Below are positions 21,882 to 29,864 of a stretch of 64,000 nt of DNA, in pieces (position 1 is the first letter of the stretch; every line of letters begins with the position of its first letter). The notes beneath the pieces were generated by a model. It was given only the letters and a program-made list of their open reading frames with translations, searched no databases and was not told the origin of the DNA. The DNA comes from Streptomyces chartreusis NRRL 3882 (GTDB lineage: Bacteria > Actinomycetota > Actinomycetes > Streptomycetales > Streptomycetaceae), in contig NZ_LT963352.1 in NCBI RefSeq assembly GCF_900236475.1, positions 7,535,001-7,599,000 of the forward strand, written 5' to 3'. The position numbers and the translations under genes were made by a program.

Positions 21882-22549
21882 CGACGTGCTCCCGATGTGC
21901 GTTCAGCATGATTCCGGCCATCACTGGACGGCCCGATCAGCGTAAGCGGAGCGTGATGCGATGGCCTGTGGATGAGGTCACTGAGCGCGTCAAGCTTCCG
22001 TTAAGACTGGCCGCCGGGGCGGCGGATCTGCGCCGTGAACGTCAAACCACGAGCTGAGAGCATGTTGGGCGGTCGCCGAGCCGCGTATTCCGTTATGCGG
22101 GCGACGGTCCTGCGCCGGCCGAGGGGTGAACACCCTCCGTGATCGCGGACGCGGAGGGCGTCGGGTATCGGTCTTCTTGTCGCCGGAGTGGGTGACACCT
22201 GCAGGGCACCTTCGTAACGTTCGCCAAGTGACCCGAATGTTTCGTCCCCCAGCATCCATGTGCGGGCTCCCACAGCGCACCCGGCTCTCCTTCTATTACC
22301 TCGTCTGCTCCCTCAGTTCCACCTCCTCGGTCCTTCGAACCCGAGCCGGTGCGCGACGACTTCGATGGGGTGCGCCCAGCCGGTCACGGCACGCTTGTCT
22401 TCTCGCTCGGCGGAGGCGGCGAACGACTGGTCCGCATGCGTCCCCGCCTCCGTCCGACCGCTCCTTCCGGAAGGCCGCGGAAAGTCGACGCTCGGCCCAG
22501 CCTCCTTCAAGCCCCGTGTGCCGGTGACAGATTCACCGTGCACAAGGGG

Positions 22550-22579
22550 TTGCCACCGTTTGGCGGCTGTCTCTAGGGT
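22550..22579 (+). promoter_or_regulatory. Promoter of the xylo-oligosaccharide importer operon
   Basis: TTGCCA (22550-22555), 18-base spacer, TAGGGT (22574-22579). Transcription would start near 22586, about 80 bases before the first gene. Confidence 0.7.
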
Positions 22580-22610
22580 GCGGCAACAACGAAGCTTTCT
22601 GGATCTCTTT

Positions 22611-22621
22611 CGAAACTTTCG
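22611..22621. promoter_or_regulatory. LacI-family operator (CGAAACTTTCG)
   Basis: CGAAACTTTCG lies about 25-35 bases after the predicted transcription start. It fits the CGAA-N-TTCG type of site reported for BxlR and the GAAACTTTC boxes known upstream of actinomycete xylan genes. The downstream LacI-family gene at 27387-28415 is the obvious regulator. Confidence 0.65.
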
Positions 22622-22667
22622 ATCCAGTGGACGGACGCGGTAGCGCCGTCCCGTACCCAAGGAGCGC

Positions 22668-23960
22668 ATGATGGGCGACCCGGCACTGTCCCGCCGCGGC
22701 TTCCTGGCGGCCTCCGCCGCGGCCGGTCTGGGAATGGCACTGACCGCATGCGGCGGGGACTCGGACGGAGGGTCGTCGGGGACGACCACGATCGAGTGGT
22801 GGAACATCTCCACCACCGAGCCGGCCAAGACCGTCTGGGCCGCCCTCGCCCGGAAGTTCGAGGCCCAGAACCCCAAGGTCAAGGTAAAGATCGTCCAGAT
22901 GGAGAACGACGCCTACAAGTCGAAGATGACGGCGTTGACCTCCTCGGGCAAGCTGCCCGACATCTTCCACACCTGGGGCGGTGGCGTACTCAAGCAGCAG
23001 GTCGACGCAGGCCTCGTCGAGGACCTCACGGACAGCACCAAGCCGTGGGGCGACGCCCTGCTCCCGGCCGCCCGGGAGCCGTACCTGATCGACGACAGGG
23101 TCTACGGCATCCCGTTCGACATCGGCATGATCGGCTTCTGGTACAACAAGGCGCTCTTCGCGAAGGCCGGCATCAGCGCACCCCCGACCACCTGGAACGG
23201 CTTCCTCGACGCCGTACGCAAGCTGAAGTCCGCCGGTGTCACGCCCCTGGCGCTGGCCGGCAAGGAGAAGTGGCCCGGCATGTACTACTGGGCCTACCTG
23301 GCGATGCGCACCGCCGGTGTCGAGGCCCTGCAGAAGGCCTACGACGACAAGGACTTCACCAGCGCCCCCTTCGTCGAGGCGGGAGAGCACCTGAAGGAAC
23401 TCGTCGGCCTCCAGCCGTTCCAGAAGGGCTTCCTCGGCGCCGCCTACTCCACCCCCACCGGCCAGGCCGCCGCCGTCGGCAACGGCAAGGCGGCCATGGA
23501 ACTCATGGGCCAGTGGGCGCCCGTGGTGCAGGCCGACGCGGGCAAGGGCCTCGGCAAGGACCTCGGGTTCTTCCCGTTCCCCGCGGTCGAGGGCGGCAAG
23601 GGCGCCATCACCGAGGTGTTCGGCGGAGGCGGCGGGCACGCCCTGCGCCGGGGCGCCCCGCAGGAGGCCGTCGACTTCCTGAAGTTCTTCGCCTCCGAGG
23701 CGACCGACCTGGAGCTGGTCAAGAAGACCGGCGTCCTGCCCGTCGTCCCGGCGGCCGAGAGCGCCATCGCCGACCCCAACATCAAGGCCGTACAGGAGCA
23801 GCTGAAGAAGACCACCGGCTTCCAGCTCTACCTCGACCAGGCGTACGCGCCCGCCGTCGGCCAGGAGGTCAACGACAGCGTCGCCGCGCTCATCGCCGGT
23901 TCCCGGTCGCCCGAGCAGGTCGGCCAGTCGATCACGAAGACCGCGAAGGAAGAGCAGTAA
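22668..23960 (+). CDS. Sugar-binding lipoprotein of an ABC importer, BxlE-like
   Basis: 430 residues. The N-terminus has a twin-arginine motif (SRRGFLAAS) and a lipobox LTAC, so it is exported folded and lipid-anchored. The mature part is a family-1 extracellular solute-binding protein (EWWNISTTEPAK, then PDIFHTWGGG). With two permeases and a GH10 xylanase behind it and a xylan-type operator in front, xylobiose or xylo-oligosaccharides are the likely ligands. No ATPase gene is present; Streptomyces sugar importers of this class usually share the distant MsiK. AAGGAG precedes ATG 22668. Confidence 0.88.
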   Translation: MMGDPALSRRGFLAASAAAGLGMALTACGGDSDGGSSGTTTIEWWNISTTEPAKTVWAALARKFEAQNPKVKVKIVQMENDAYKSKMTALTSSGKLPDIFHTWGGGVLKQQVDAGLVEDLTDSTKPWGDALLPAAREPYLIDDRVYGIPFDIGMIGFWYNKALFAKAGISAPPTTWNGFLDAVRKLKSAGVTPLALAGKEKWPGMYYWAYLAMRTAGVEALQKAYDDKDFTSAPFVEAGEHLKELVGLQPFQKGFLGAAYSTPTGQAAAVGNGKAAMELMGQWAPVVQADAGKGLGKDLGFFPFPAVEGGKGAITEVFGGGGGHALRRGAPQEAVDFLKFFASEATDLELVKKTGVLPVVPAAESAIADPNIKAVQEQLKKTTGFQLYLDQAYAPAVGQEVNDSVAALIAGSRSPEQVGQSITKTAKEEQ

Positions 23961-23966
23961 CCGGCG

Positions 23967-24965
23967 ATGACCTCCACGTTCCTGCCGGACAAACGGACCG
24001 GCCGCGACGCCGGCCTCCCGCCCCCGGCCGCGGACCGCCCCCGGAGCCGGGCCCGGCGACGGGTTCTGAACTGGCTGACCGCGGCCGGCTTCCAACTGCC
24101 CGCCCTGGTGCTGTTCATGGGGCTCGTCCTGCTGCCGATGCTGTTCGCGCTGTACGCCGCGTTCTTCCGCTGGGGCGGCTTCGGCATGCCCTCCGACTAC
24201 GTCGGCGGCGAGAACTTCACCCGGCTCTTCCAGGACGACGTCTTCCTGGGCGACCTGTGGCGCTGCCTGGTCCTGGTGGTGCTGTCGCTGGTCATCCAAC
24301 TGCCGTTCGCGCTCGCCATGGCCGTCCTGCTCAACCAGCGGATGCGCGGCCGGGCCGTGTACCGGATGCTGTTCTTCGCCCCGTACGTCCTGTCCGAGGC
24401 CATCACCGGAATCCTCTTCGGCATGATCTTCGCCCCGGACGACGGCTTCGCCGACCAAGTCCTCGGCAAGATCGGACTGGAGGGGCTGGGCGGGGAGTGG
24501 TTCGCCGATCCGTCCACCGTCATGGCGACCCTGTTCCTCGTCATGACCTGGAAGTACTTCGGCTTCCACATGATGCTGTGCCTGGCCGGGCTCCAGGCCG
24601 TCCCCCGGGAGCTGACCGAGGCGGCCCTCATCGACGGGGCCGGCCCATGGCAGCGCTTCCGCAACGTGACGCTGCCGCTGCTCGCGCCCACCCTGCGCAT
24701 CAGCGTCTTCCTGGCGGTCATCGGGTCCATCCAGCTCTTCGACCTGGTGTGGGTGACCACCGCGGGCGGACCGGACCACCACTCCGAGACCATGGCCGTG
24801 ACCATGTTCCAGTACGGGTTCAAGCGCTACCAGGTCGGCTACGCCAGCGCGATCAGCGTGGTCATGTTCGCCATCAGTCTCGTCTTCGCCCTCGCCTACC
24901 AGCGGTTCGTGCTCCGGCGCGACCTGGAAGGGGCCACCACGACCATGCGGGGAGACGGAAAGTGA
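23967..24965 (+). CDS. Sugar ABC transporter permease (MalF type), BxlF-like
   Basis: 332 residues. A hydrophilic arginine-rich N-terminus precedes six predicted transmembrane helices and the EAA loop (ELTEAALIDGAGPWQRFRNV) that contacts the ATPase. It begins six bases after the binding-protein stop. Its stop overlaps the next permease start by GTGA. Confidence 0.93.
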   Translation: MTSTFLPDKRTGRDAGLPPPAADRPRSRARRRVLNWLTAAGFQLPALVLFMGLVLLPMLFALYAAFFRWGGFGMPSDYVGGENFTRLFQDDVFLGDLWRCLVLVVLSLVIQLPFALAMAVLLNQRMRGRAVYRMLFFAPYVLSEAITGILFGMIFAPDDGFADQVLGKIGLEGLGGEWFADPSTVMATLFLVMTWKYFGFHMMLCLAGLQAVPRELTEAALIDGAGPWQRFRNVTLPLLAPTLRISVFLAVIGSIQLFDLVWVTTAGGPDHHSETMAVTMFQYGFKRYQVGYASAISVVMFAISLVFALAYQRFVLRRDLEGATTTMRGDGK

Positions 24966-25801
24966 CGCACAGTCGGACATCCCGCAGGGGCAGGAGCCTC
25001 CCTCTGCACCTCGTCCTGGTCCTCGTCGGCGCGGTCATGGCCGTCCCCCTGGTCTACGCCGCGCTCTCCGGCTTCAAGTCCACCGACGAGCTCTCCCGCA
25101 ACCCGGTCGGTCTGCCCGAGTCGTGGGTGACCTCCAACTACACCCAGATCCTCGGCTCGGGGGACTTCTGGCGGCTGATCGGCAACAGCACGCTGATCGC
25201 GGTGGGCACGACCGTGCTGGTCGTCGCGGTCTCCGCCCTGTCGGCCTTCTCGTTCGCGCGGTTCGCCTTCCGCGGCCGGGAGGTGCTGTTCACGCTGTTC
25301 ACGATGGGGCTGATGTTCCCGTTCGCGGTGGCGGCCCTGCCGCTGTTCCTGCTGCTGCGGTCCCTGGACCTGCTGGACAACCCGCTCGGCGTGATCCTCC
25401 CGCAGGCCGCCTTCGGGCTGCCGATGACCATCATCATCCTGCGCGGCTTCTTCCGGCAGATCCCGGGCGAGCTGGAGGAGGCGGCGACGCTCGACGGGTG
25501 CAGCTCGTTCGGCTTCTTCTGGCGGGTGCTGCTGCCCATGGCGCGGCCCGCGCTCGGCACCGTCTCCGTGCTGGCCGTCGTCACCAGCTGGAACAACTTC
25601 TTCCTGCCGCTGCTGGTGTTCACCGACGCGCAGTGGTGGACGCTGCCGATCGGGGTGCAGCAGTACCAGGGGCAGTACTCCGCGGAGTACGCCAAGGTCT
25701 TCGCCTATCTGGTGCTGGCCATGGTCCCTGCCCTGGCCTTCTACTCGGTCGCCGAGCGCCAGCTCGTCGGCGGCCTCACCGCGGGCGCCACCAAGGGCTG
25801 A
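24962..25801 (+). CDS. Sugar ABC transporter permease (MalG type), BxlG-like
   Basis: 279 residues with six transmembrane helices and the MalG-type EAA loop (ELEEAATLDGCSSFGFFWRV). The GTG start at 24962 overlaps the preceding stop, giving tight coupling. The C-terminal FYSVAERQLVGGLTAGATKG is the standard end of this permease class. Confidence 0.93.
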   Translation: MTHSRTSRRGRSLPLHLVLVLVGAVMAVPLVYAALSGFKSTDELSRNPVGLPESWVTSNYTQILGSGDFWRLIGNSTLIAVGTTVLVVAVSALSAFSFARFAFRGREVLFTLFTMGLMFPFAVAALPLFLLLRSLDLLDNPLGVILPQAAFGLPMTIIILRGFFRQIPGELEEAATLDGCSSFGFFWRVLLPMARPALGTVSVLAVVTSWNNFFLPLLVFTDAQWWTLPIGVQQYQGQYSAEYAKVFAYLVLAMVPALAFYSVAERQLVGGLTAGATKG

Positions 25802-25858
25802 CGCGCGCCGCGAACGTACGGCTCTGTTCTCCCCATCCCTGTCGTGAGGAGTCGCACC

Positions 25859-26908
25859 ATGCGCAAGAACCGTCTGAGACTCGTCGGCGCCGTCACGGCG
25901 CTTCTGGTCGCCGCCGGCATCGGCGTCGGCTCGCCCGCCCAAGCGGGTCACCAGCAACCCACCCTCGCCGATCTCGCCCAGCGGCACGGCCGCTACTTCG
26001 GCAGCGCCACCGACAATCCCGAGCTCGTCGACGAGCCGTACAAGGCCCTGCTCGGCAGCGAGTTCGACCAGATCACCCCCGGCAACGGCATGAAGTGGTA
26101 CGCGACCGAGCCCGAGCAGGGCGTGTTCGACTTCTCCAAGGGCGACGAGATCGTGAACCTCGCCCGCGCCAACCGGCAGAAGGTGCGCGGCCACACCCTC
26201 GTCTGGCACAGCCAGCTGCCGGAATGGCTCACGGAGCGGGAGTGGACGGCCCCTGAGCTGAGGGCCGTGCTGAAGAAGCACATCCAGACCGAGGTACGGC
26301 ACTACCGGGGCAAGGTGTTCGCCTGGGACGTCGTCAACGAGGCGTTCAACGAGGACGGTACGTACCGGGAGTCGGTCTTCTACAAGACGCTCGGGCCCGG
26401 TTACATCGCCGACGCGCTGCGCTGGGCGCACCAGGCCGATCCGCGCGTGAAGCTGTACCTCAACGACTACAACATCGAGGGGATCGGCCCGAAGAGCGAC
26501 GCGTACTACAAGCTGGCCAAGGAACTGAAGGCCAAGGGCGTCCCGCTGCACGGAATCGGCCTCCAGGCCCATCTGGCCCTCCAGTACGGCTATCCCTCCA
26601 CACTGGAGGACAACCTCCGCCGCTTCTCCCGGCTCGGCCTCGACACCGCGCTCACCGAGGTCGACATCCGGATGCAGCTGCCCGCGACCGAGGAGAAGCT
26701 GGCCCAGCAGGCCGAGTGGTACCGGGACCTGACCGAGGCCTGCCTGGCGGTGCGCCGCTGCGTCGGAGTCACCCTCTGGGACTACACGGACAAGTACTCG
26801 TGGATCCCGGCGTTCTTCCCCGGCGAGGGCGCGGCCCTGCCGTGGGATGAGCAACTCACCCCGAAACCGGCGTACTTCGCGCTCCGTGAGGCGCTCGGGG
26901 GGAGGTAG
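25859..26908 (+). CDS. Secreted endo-1,4-beta-xylanase, glycoside hydrolase family 10
   Basis: 349 residues. A Sec-type signal peptide (about 1-29, ending SPAQAG) is followed by one GH10 catalytic domain with no carbohydrate-binding module. The acid/base is Glu161 (WDVVNEAF) and the nucleophile Glu267 (LTEVDIRM); HTLVWHSQLPEWL and LWDYTDKYSW shape the xylose subsites. It cleaves the xylan backbone outside the cell and feeds the importer encoded just upstream. It follows the last permease by 57 bases, so probably belongs to the same operon. ATG 25859 has GAGGA at 25846-25850. Confidence 0.95.
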   Translation: MRKNRLRLVGAVTALLVAAGIGVGSPAQAGHQQPTLADLAQRHGRYFGSATDNPELVDEPYKALLGSEFDQITPGNGMKWYATEPEQGVFDFSKGDEIVNLARANRQKVRGHTLVWHSQLPEWLTEREWTAPELRAVLKKHIQTEVRHYRGKVFAWDVVNEAFNEDGTYRESVFYKTLGPGYIADALRWAHQADPRVKLYLNDYNIEGIGPKSDAYYKLAKELKAKGVPLHGIGLQAHLALQYGYPSTLEDNLRRFSRLGLDTALTEVDIRMQLPATEEKLAQQAEWYRDLTEACLAVRRCVGVTLWDYTDKYSWIPAFFPGEGAALPWDEQLTPKPAYFALREALGGR

Positions 26909-27386
26909 CGGGGGCGGGGGACCTGCCGCAGGGGGTGCTGTGGGGGCACCGGTTGGTCCGGCCTTGGCGGGCGGTGGGGCGCGGCCCGCCAAGGCCGACG
27001 GGTGGCGTCGGGCCTTGCGCCGGTGCGGGATCGGTTGTCTTGTCGGGGCCGGGTCGGTGCCTTCGCTGGTGCTGGGTCGGGTGTCTTGCGCCGGTGCGGG
27101 GTGGGTCGGGTGTCTTGTCGGGGCCGGGTCTCTGCCTTCGCTGGTGCTGGGCCGGGCGGCTTTCGCCGGTGCTGGGTTGGGTGTCTTGTCGGTGCCGGGT
27201 TGATGCCTTCGCTGGTGCTGGGCCGGGTGCCTTCCGCCGGGGCTGGGTCGGCGACCTCCCCGGTGCGGGGCCGGGTGGTTCTCCTCGGTGGTGGGTTCGC
27301 GTTCCCGTCGGCACCGGGCCGCGCGCTCCTGTCGGCGCCCGGCCCGCGGCGCCCCCGGCCGGCTTCCGCCCAGTCGGGTGAGTGCG
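26909..27386. other. Non-coding region after the xylanase gene
   Basis: 478 bases between the convergent xylanase and LacI-family genes. Base use is skewed, with G and T in excess over A on the plus strand, and there are no convincing codons. Most of it is the imperfect tandem repeat listed separately. Confidence 0.6.
27037..27240 (+). repeat. Imperfect tandem repeat, about 72-75 bases, roughly three copies
   Basis: TGCCTTCGCTGGTGCTGGG occurs exactly at 27058, 27133 and 27204. Each copy is preceded by a version of GTCTTGTCGGGGCCGGGT (27037, 27112, 27184). The units have diverged between these anchors and fade out on both sides. All three frames lack codon structure, so this is probably non-coding. 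Confidence 0.85.
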
Positions 27387-28415
27387 TCAGGCACGTCCCG
27401 GTGGGGGTGCCGTGCTGGCCCGGACCACCAGGTCGGTTCCCAGTTCCACCCGGGGTGACCCGGGCTGTTCGTCGCGGGTGAGCTGGAGGACCGTGCGGAC
27501 GGCCAGTTTGCCCATGTCGGCCAGGGGCTGGCGGACGGTGGTCAGGGGCGGGGCCGACCAGCGGACTTCCGGAAGGTCGTCGAAACCGACCACGCTCATG
27601 TCCTGCGGCACCCGCAGCCCTCGTCGGCGCAGTGCCTCGATCGCGCCGAGTGCCATCTGGTCGCTGGCCGCGAACACGGCGGTCGGCGGCTCGGGCAGGC
27701 GGAGCAGGGCGTCGCAGGCGGTGAAGCCGGACTCGGGGCGGAAGTCGCCGGGGACGACGAGGGACTCGTCCATCGCGATGCCGGCGCCTTCCAGAGCCGC
27801 GCGGTAGCCGTCCAGCCGGGCCCGGGAGCACAGCAGCCGGGGCGGCCCCGCGATCAGACCGATCCGGCGGTGGCCCAGGGACAGCAGGTGCTCGGTGGCC
27901 GCCATGCCCCCCGACCAGTTGGCGGCACCGATGGTGGGAGCCTCCAGGGCGGGTGAGCCCGCCGGGTCGACGACGACCAGCGGGACGCCGAGAAAGCGCA
28001 ACTCCTCGTGGAGCGTCGGCTCCAGGGCCGAGGTGACGAGGATGACGCCGTCCGAGGCCCGCGCCCGGAGGTTGCGCATCCACTCGCGGGCGTCGCCCGA
28101 GTGCCCGTGGATGGCCGACACCACCGTGCCCGCCCCGGCCGCGTGCGCGGCCTCCTCGACCCCGCGGATGATCTCCACGGCCCAGGGGCTGTCGAGGTTG
28201 TTGAAGACCAGGTCGAGCAGGCCGGCACGGGTGCCCGGGGTCCCGGGGCGCTTGCGGTAGCCGTGCCGGCGCAGCAGATCCTCGACGCGGGCACGGGTCT
28301 GCGGCGACACGTCGGACCGGCCGTTGACGACCCGGGACACGGTCGGTACGGACACGCCGGCCTGCCGGGCGATCTCCGTGATCGTGACCTTGCCCCCGGC
28401 CTCACCTGCTGCCAC
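27387..28415 (-). CDS. LacI-family transcriptional regulator
   Basis: 342 residues. The LacI helix-turn-helix (ITEIARQAGVSVPTVSRVVN) is at the N-terminus, the hinge follows, and the rest is a periplasmic-binding-type sugar-sensing domain ending FDDLPEVRWSAPPLTTVRQP. It most likely represses the xylan-use operon it converges with, by binding CGAAACTTTCG sites until a xylo-oligosaccharide is bound. GTG 28415 has GGAGG eight bases upstream. Upstream in-frame codons lack a ribosome binding site. Confidence 0.9.
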   Translation of the reverse strand: MAAGEAGGKVTITEIARQAGVSVPTVSRVVNGRSDVSPQTRARVEDLLRRHGYRKRPGTPGTRAGLLDLVFNNLDSPWAVEIIRGVEEAAHAAGAGTVVSAIHGHSGDAREWMRNLRARASDGVILVTSALEPTLHEELRFLGVPLVVVDPAGSPALEAPTIGAANWSGGMAATEHLLSLGHRRIGLIAGPPRLLCSRARLDGYRAALEGAGIAMDESLVVPGDFRPESGFTACDALLRLPEPPTAVFAASDQMALGAIEALRRRGLRVPQDMSVVGFDDLPEVRWSAPPLTTVRQPLADMGKLAVRTVLQLTRDEQPGSPRVELGTDLVVRASTAPPPGRA

Positions 28416-28443
28416 TGGCCCCACCTCCGTCGACGAGTGACCC

Positions 28444-28453
28444 CGAAACTTCC
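28444..28453. promoter_or_regulatory. Degenerate LacI-type box upstream of its regulator gene
   Basis: CGAAACTTCC matches eight of ten bases of the operator found before the sugar importer and lies 29 bases upstream of the lacI-type start. It suggests weak autoregulation. Confidence 0.4.
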
Positions 28454-28639
28454 AGGAGTCTTCCGGAAAACGGGCATCCGGGGGAAGGCGTACCAGCAAG
28501 GCGTACGAGCCATGAACGGGGCGTCGCAGGAAGTGACGTGGAGTGACGACTCCCGCCACACGCGTCGGGGCCGGTTCGCAGGGTGCCCCGCGGCCGGCCC
28601 CTCATGTGTGCGGGCGGGACGTCACGCCGCCCGACGACC

Positions 28640-28846
28640 TCAGGCGGCCGTCATCACCTGGCTGGAGGCCAGCGGACGGTGCGGGGCGATGATCCTGCCG
28701 TCCGGCAGGAGCTCGCCGGTGTCCTCGAAGAGCACCACACCGTTGCACAGCAGGCTCCAACCCTGCTCCGGGTGGTGCGCCACGAGACGGGCGGATTCCC
28801 GGTCGGCGGATTCGGCTGACGGGCACGGAGTCTGGTGCTGGCACAT
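28640..28846 (-). CDS. Small Cys/His-containing protein (DUF5999-like)
   Basis: 68 residues beginning MCQHQTPCPSAESADRE, then HPEQGWSLLCNGVVLFEDTG and PDGRIIAPHRPL. I recognise this as a small conserved Streptomyces family (DUF5999); no function is known. The clustered Cys and His at the N-terminus and a later Cys could bind a metal. ATG 28846 starts the conserved part; an in-frame ATG at 28948 would add a Ser/Asp-rich tail. Confidence 0.8.
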   Translation of the reverse strand: MCQHQTPCPSAESADRESARLVAHHPEQGWSLLCNGVVLFEDTGELLPDGRIIAPHRPLASSQVMTAA

Positions 28847-29042
28847 GGGTGGGATCTCTCGCTGTGTCGTGGTGGATGAGATGAACGAGTCGGCCGAGTC
28901 GGCTGAGTGGGCTGTCGAGTCTGTTCCGCGGCTAGAAGTGTCGTTCATGGCCGCCCCCCGTTGTGATAAGTCGTCGGAACCCAGTGTTGCCCCACGGGCG
29001 TCGATCCGCAGGGATTTCGCGGCACCGCTTCTCACAGGTTCA

Positions 29043-29052
29043 TGACGCGTCA
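29043..29052. promoter_or_regulatory. TGACGCGTCA palindrome, BldD-like
   Basis: A perfect 10-base palindrome that resembles the BldD consensus (a GTGAC-type half-site facing GTCAC). A second exact copy is at 30255-30264. Confidence 0.35.
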
Positions 29053-29146
29053 CCCGCGCGGATGGTTCATCCCAACTGGACTGTCACTTCGGATGGTTCG
29101 TGGTGGCCGAATGGGGCTAGTCCGGTCGGGCAGACGGTCGATTCCG

Positions 29147-29178
29147 GCTCGTACGAGCTATTCAGTGCTCGTACGAGC
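29147..29178. promoter_or_regulatory. Twin operator: two copies of GCTCGTACGAGC
   Basis: Two exact copies of a perfect 12-base palindrome, at 29147-29158 and 29167-29178, are 20 bases apart centre to centre, about two helical turns. This is the layout of a cooperative dimer operator. No adjacent regulator gene explains it. Confidence 0.6.
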
Positions 29179-29195
29179 GGGAAAGGGCGACCGAG

Positions 29196-29240
29196 CGGAA
29201 AAAGGGCGACCCCGCCGCCGGAGAATTCGGCGACGGGGTG
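29196..29240 (-). terminator. Intrinsic terminator of the minus-strand gene at 29280
   Basis: Read on the minus strand, CCCCGTCGCCG and CGGCGGCGGGG form an 11-base stem with one mismatch around a GAATTC-containing loop. CGCCCTTTTTCC follows. Confidence 0.75.
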
Positions 29241-29279
29241 CGGAGGGCTTCGGTGCGGAGACTTTCGGGGCGCGGCGCT

Positions 29280-29864
29280 TCAGGCGGGTGAGCCGAGCAG
29301 CCGCGTCGGAGTCACCCGGTGGGTCAGCACCGGGAGCAGCTCGGCGACGCGGTGCGGGCGATGGGCCGCGATACCGGGAGGTGCGGGGGCGAGTGGGACG
29401 AGCAGATCGGTGGCGGCGGGATGGCCGGCGGCGCCGTCGGCGGTGCAGTCCTCGTGCAGCCAGAGCGTCAGCATGTACAGGCCGGGCACGGACAACAGGC
29501 GCGGCTGGTACGGCTGCGGCATCGTCTCGGCCTGGCGCAGGGCACGCTCGGTGGAGGCGATGTACGGGCCCTCGAAGAACCGGGAGAAGGCCCAGCCGTC
29601 GGGGGTCAGCACGGTGTCCGCGGCGGCCACCGCACCGTCGCCGCAGCGGATCAGGAAGCGCCACCCGGCCAGCCGGGTGGCCGACACCCCCTCGGCCGTG
29701 ACGCGGTCGAGGACGTGGACGGGCAGGGGGAGCTCCGCAGTGGCGGGTCCCTGGGCGCGGAGCAGGGAGGGAGTTCGGGCCTCGACGACCGCGGTGGGAG
29801 AGGAGAGCGCAGTCAGTACGGAACGGAGTGCGGGCGCGGGAGCCGGGGGGACATGCAGCGGCAT
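29280..29864 (-). CDS. Conserved hypothetical protein
   Basis: 194 residues; I do not recognise a named family. It has an alanine/proline-rich start and segments LAGWRFLIRCGDGAVAAADT and FFEGPYIASTERALRQAETM. There is no signal peptide or membrane segment. Codon use is like that of its neighbours, and GAGAGG precedes the start, so it is likely a real gene. A good terminator follows, which suggests a single-gene transcript. Confidence 0.7.
   Translation of the reverse strand: MPLHVPPAPAPALRSVLTALSSPTAVVEARTPSLLRAQGPATAELPLPVHVLDRVTAEGVSATRLAGWRFLIRCGDGAVAAADTVLTPDGWAFSRFFEGPYIASTERALRQAETMPQPYQPRLLSVPGLYMLTLWLHEDCTADGAAGHPAATDLLVPLAPAPPGIAAHRPHRVAELLPVLTHRVTPTRLLGSPA

Larger units (their letters stand above)
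21882..22667. other. Long intergenic region between permease and sugar importer
   Basis: 786 bases. The last 120 hold the sugar-importer promoter and operator. A short hairpin lies at 22133-22158 (CCCTCCG/CGGAGGG). A frame from about 22349 to 22576 reads with codon bias like a gene (RDDFDGVRPAGHG, then VFSLGGGG) but has no start signal or recognised family, and may be a gene remnant. Nothing else was seen. Confidence 0.4.
28847..29279. other. Intergenic region with several palindromes
   Basis: 433 bases between two minus-strand genes. It contains a BldD-like palindrome, two direct copies of a GTCAC...CGGATGGTTC segment (about 29050-29069 and 29083-29099), twin 12-base palindromes and the terminator of the upstream gene, each listed or discussed separately. 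No gene was seen. Confidence 0.6.

Noticed and set aside
21882..22100. c-di-AMP (ydaO) riboswitch upstream of the APC permease
   Set aside because: The permease somewhat resembles potassium transporters, so it was looked for, but none of the conserved segments was found.
22335..22355. tRNA-like T-arm (GGTTCGAA on the minus strand)
   Set aside because: No acceptor stem, D-arm or anticodon arm can be folded around it.
22748..24961. A continuous plus-strand frame joining the binding-protein region to the MalG permease
   Set aside because: It is an off-frame reading until 24962. The MalF-type gene and the binding protein use other frames, and the true MalG start is the GTG at 24962.
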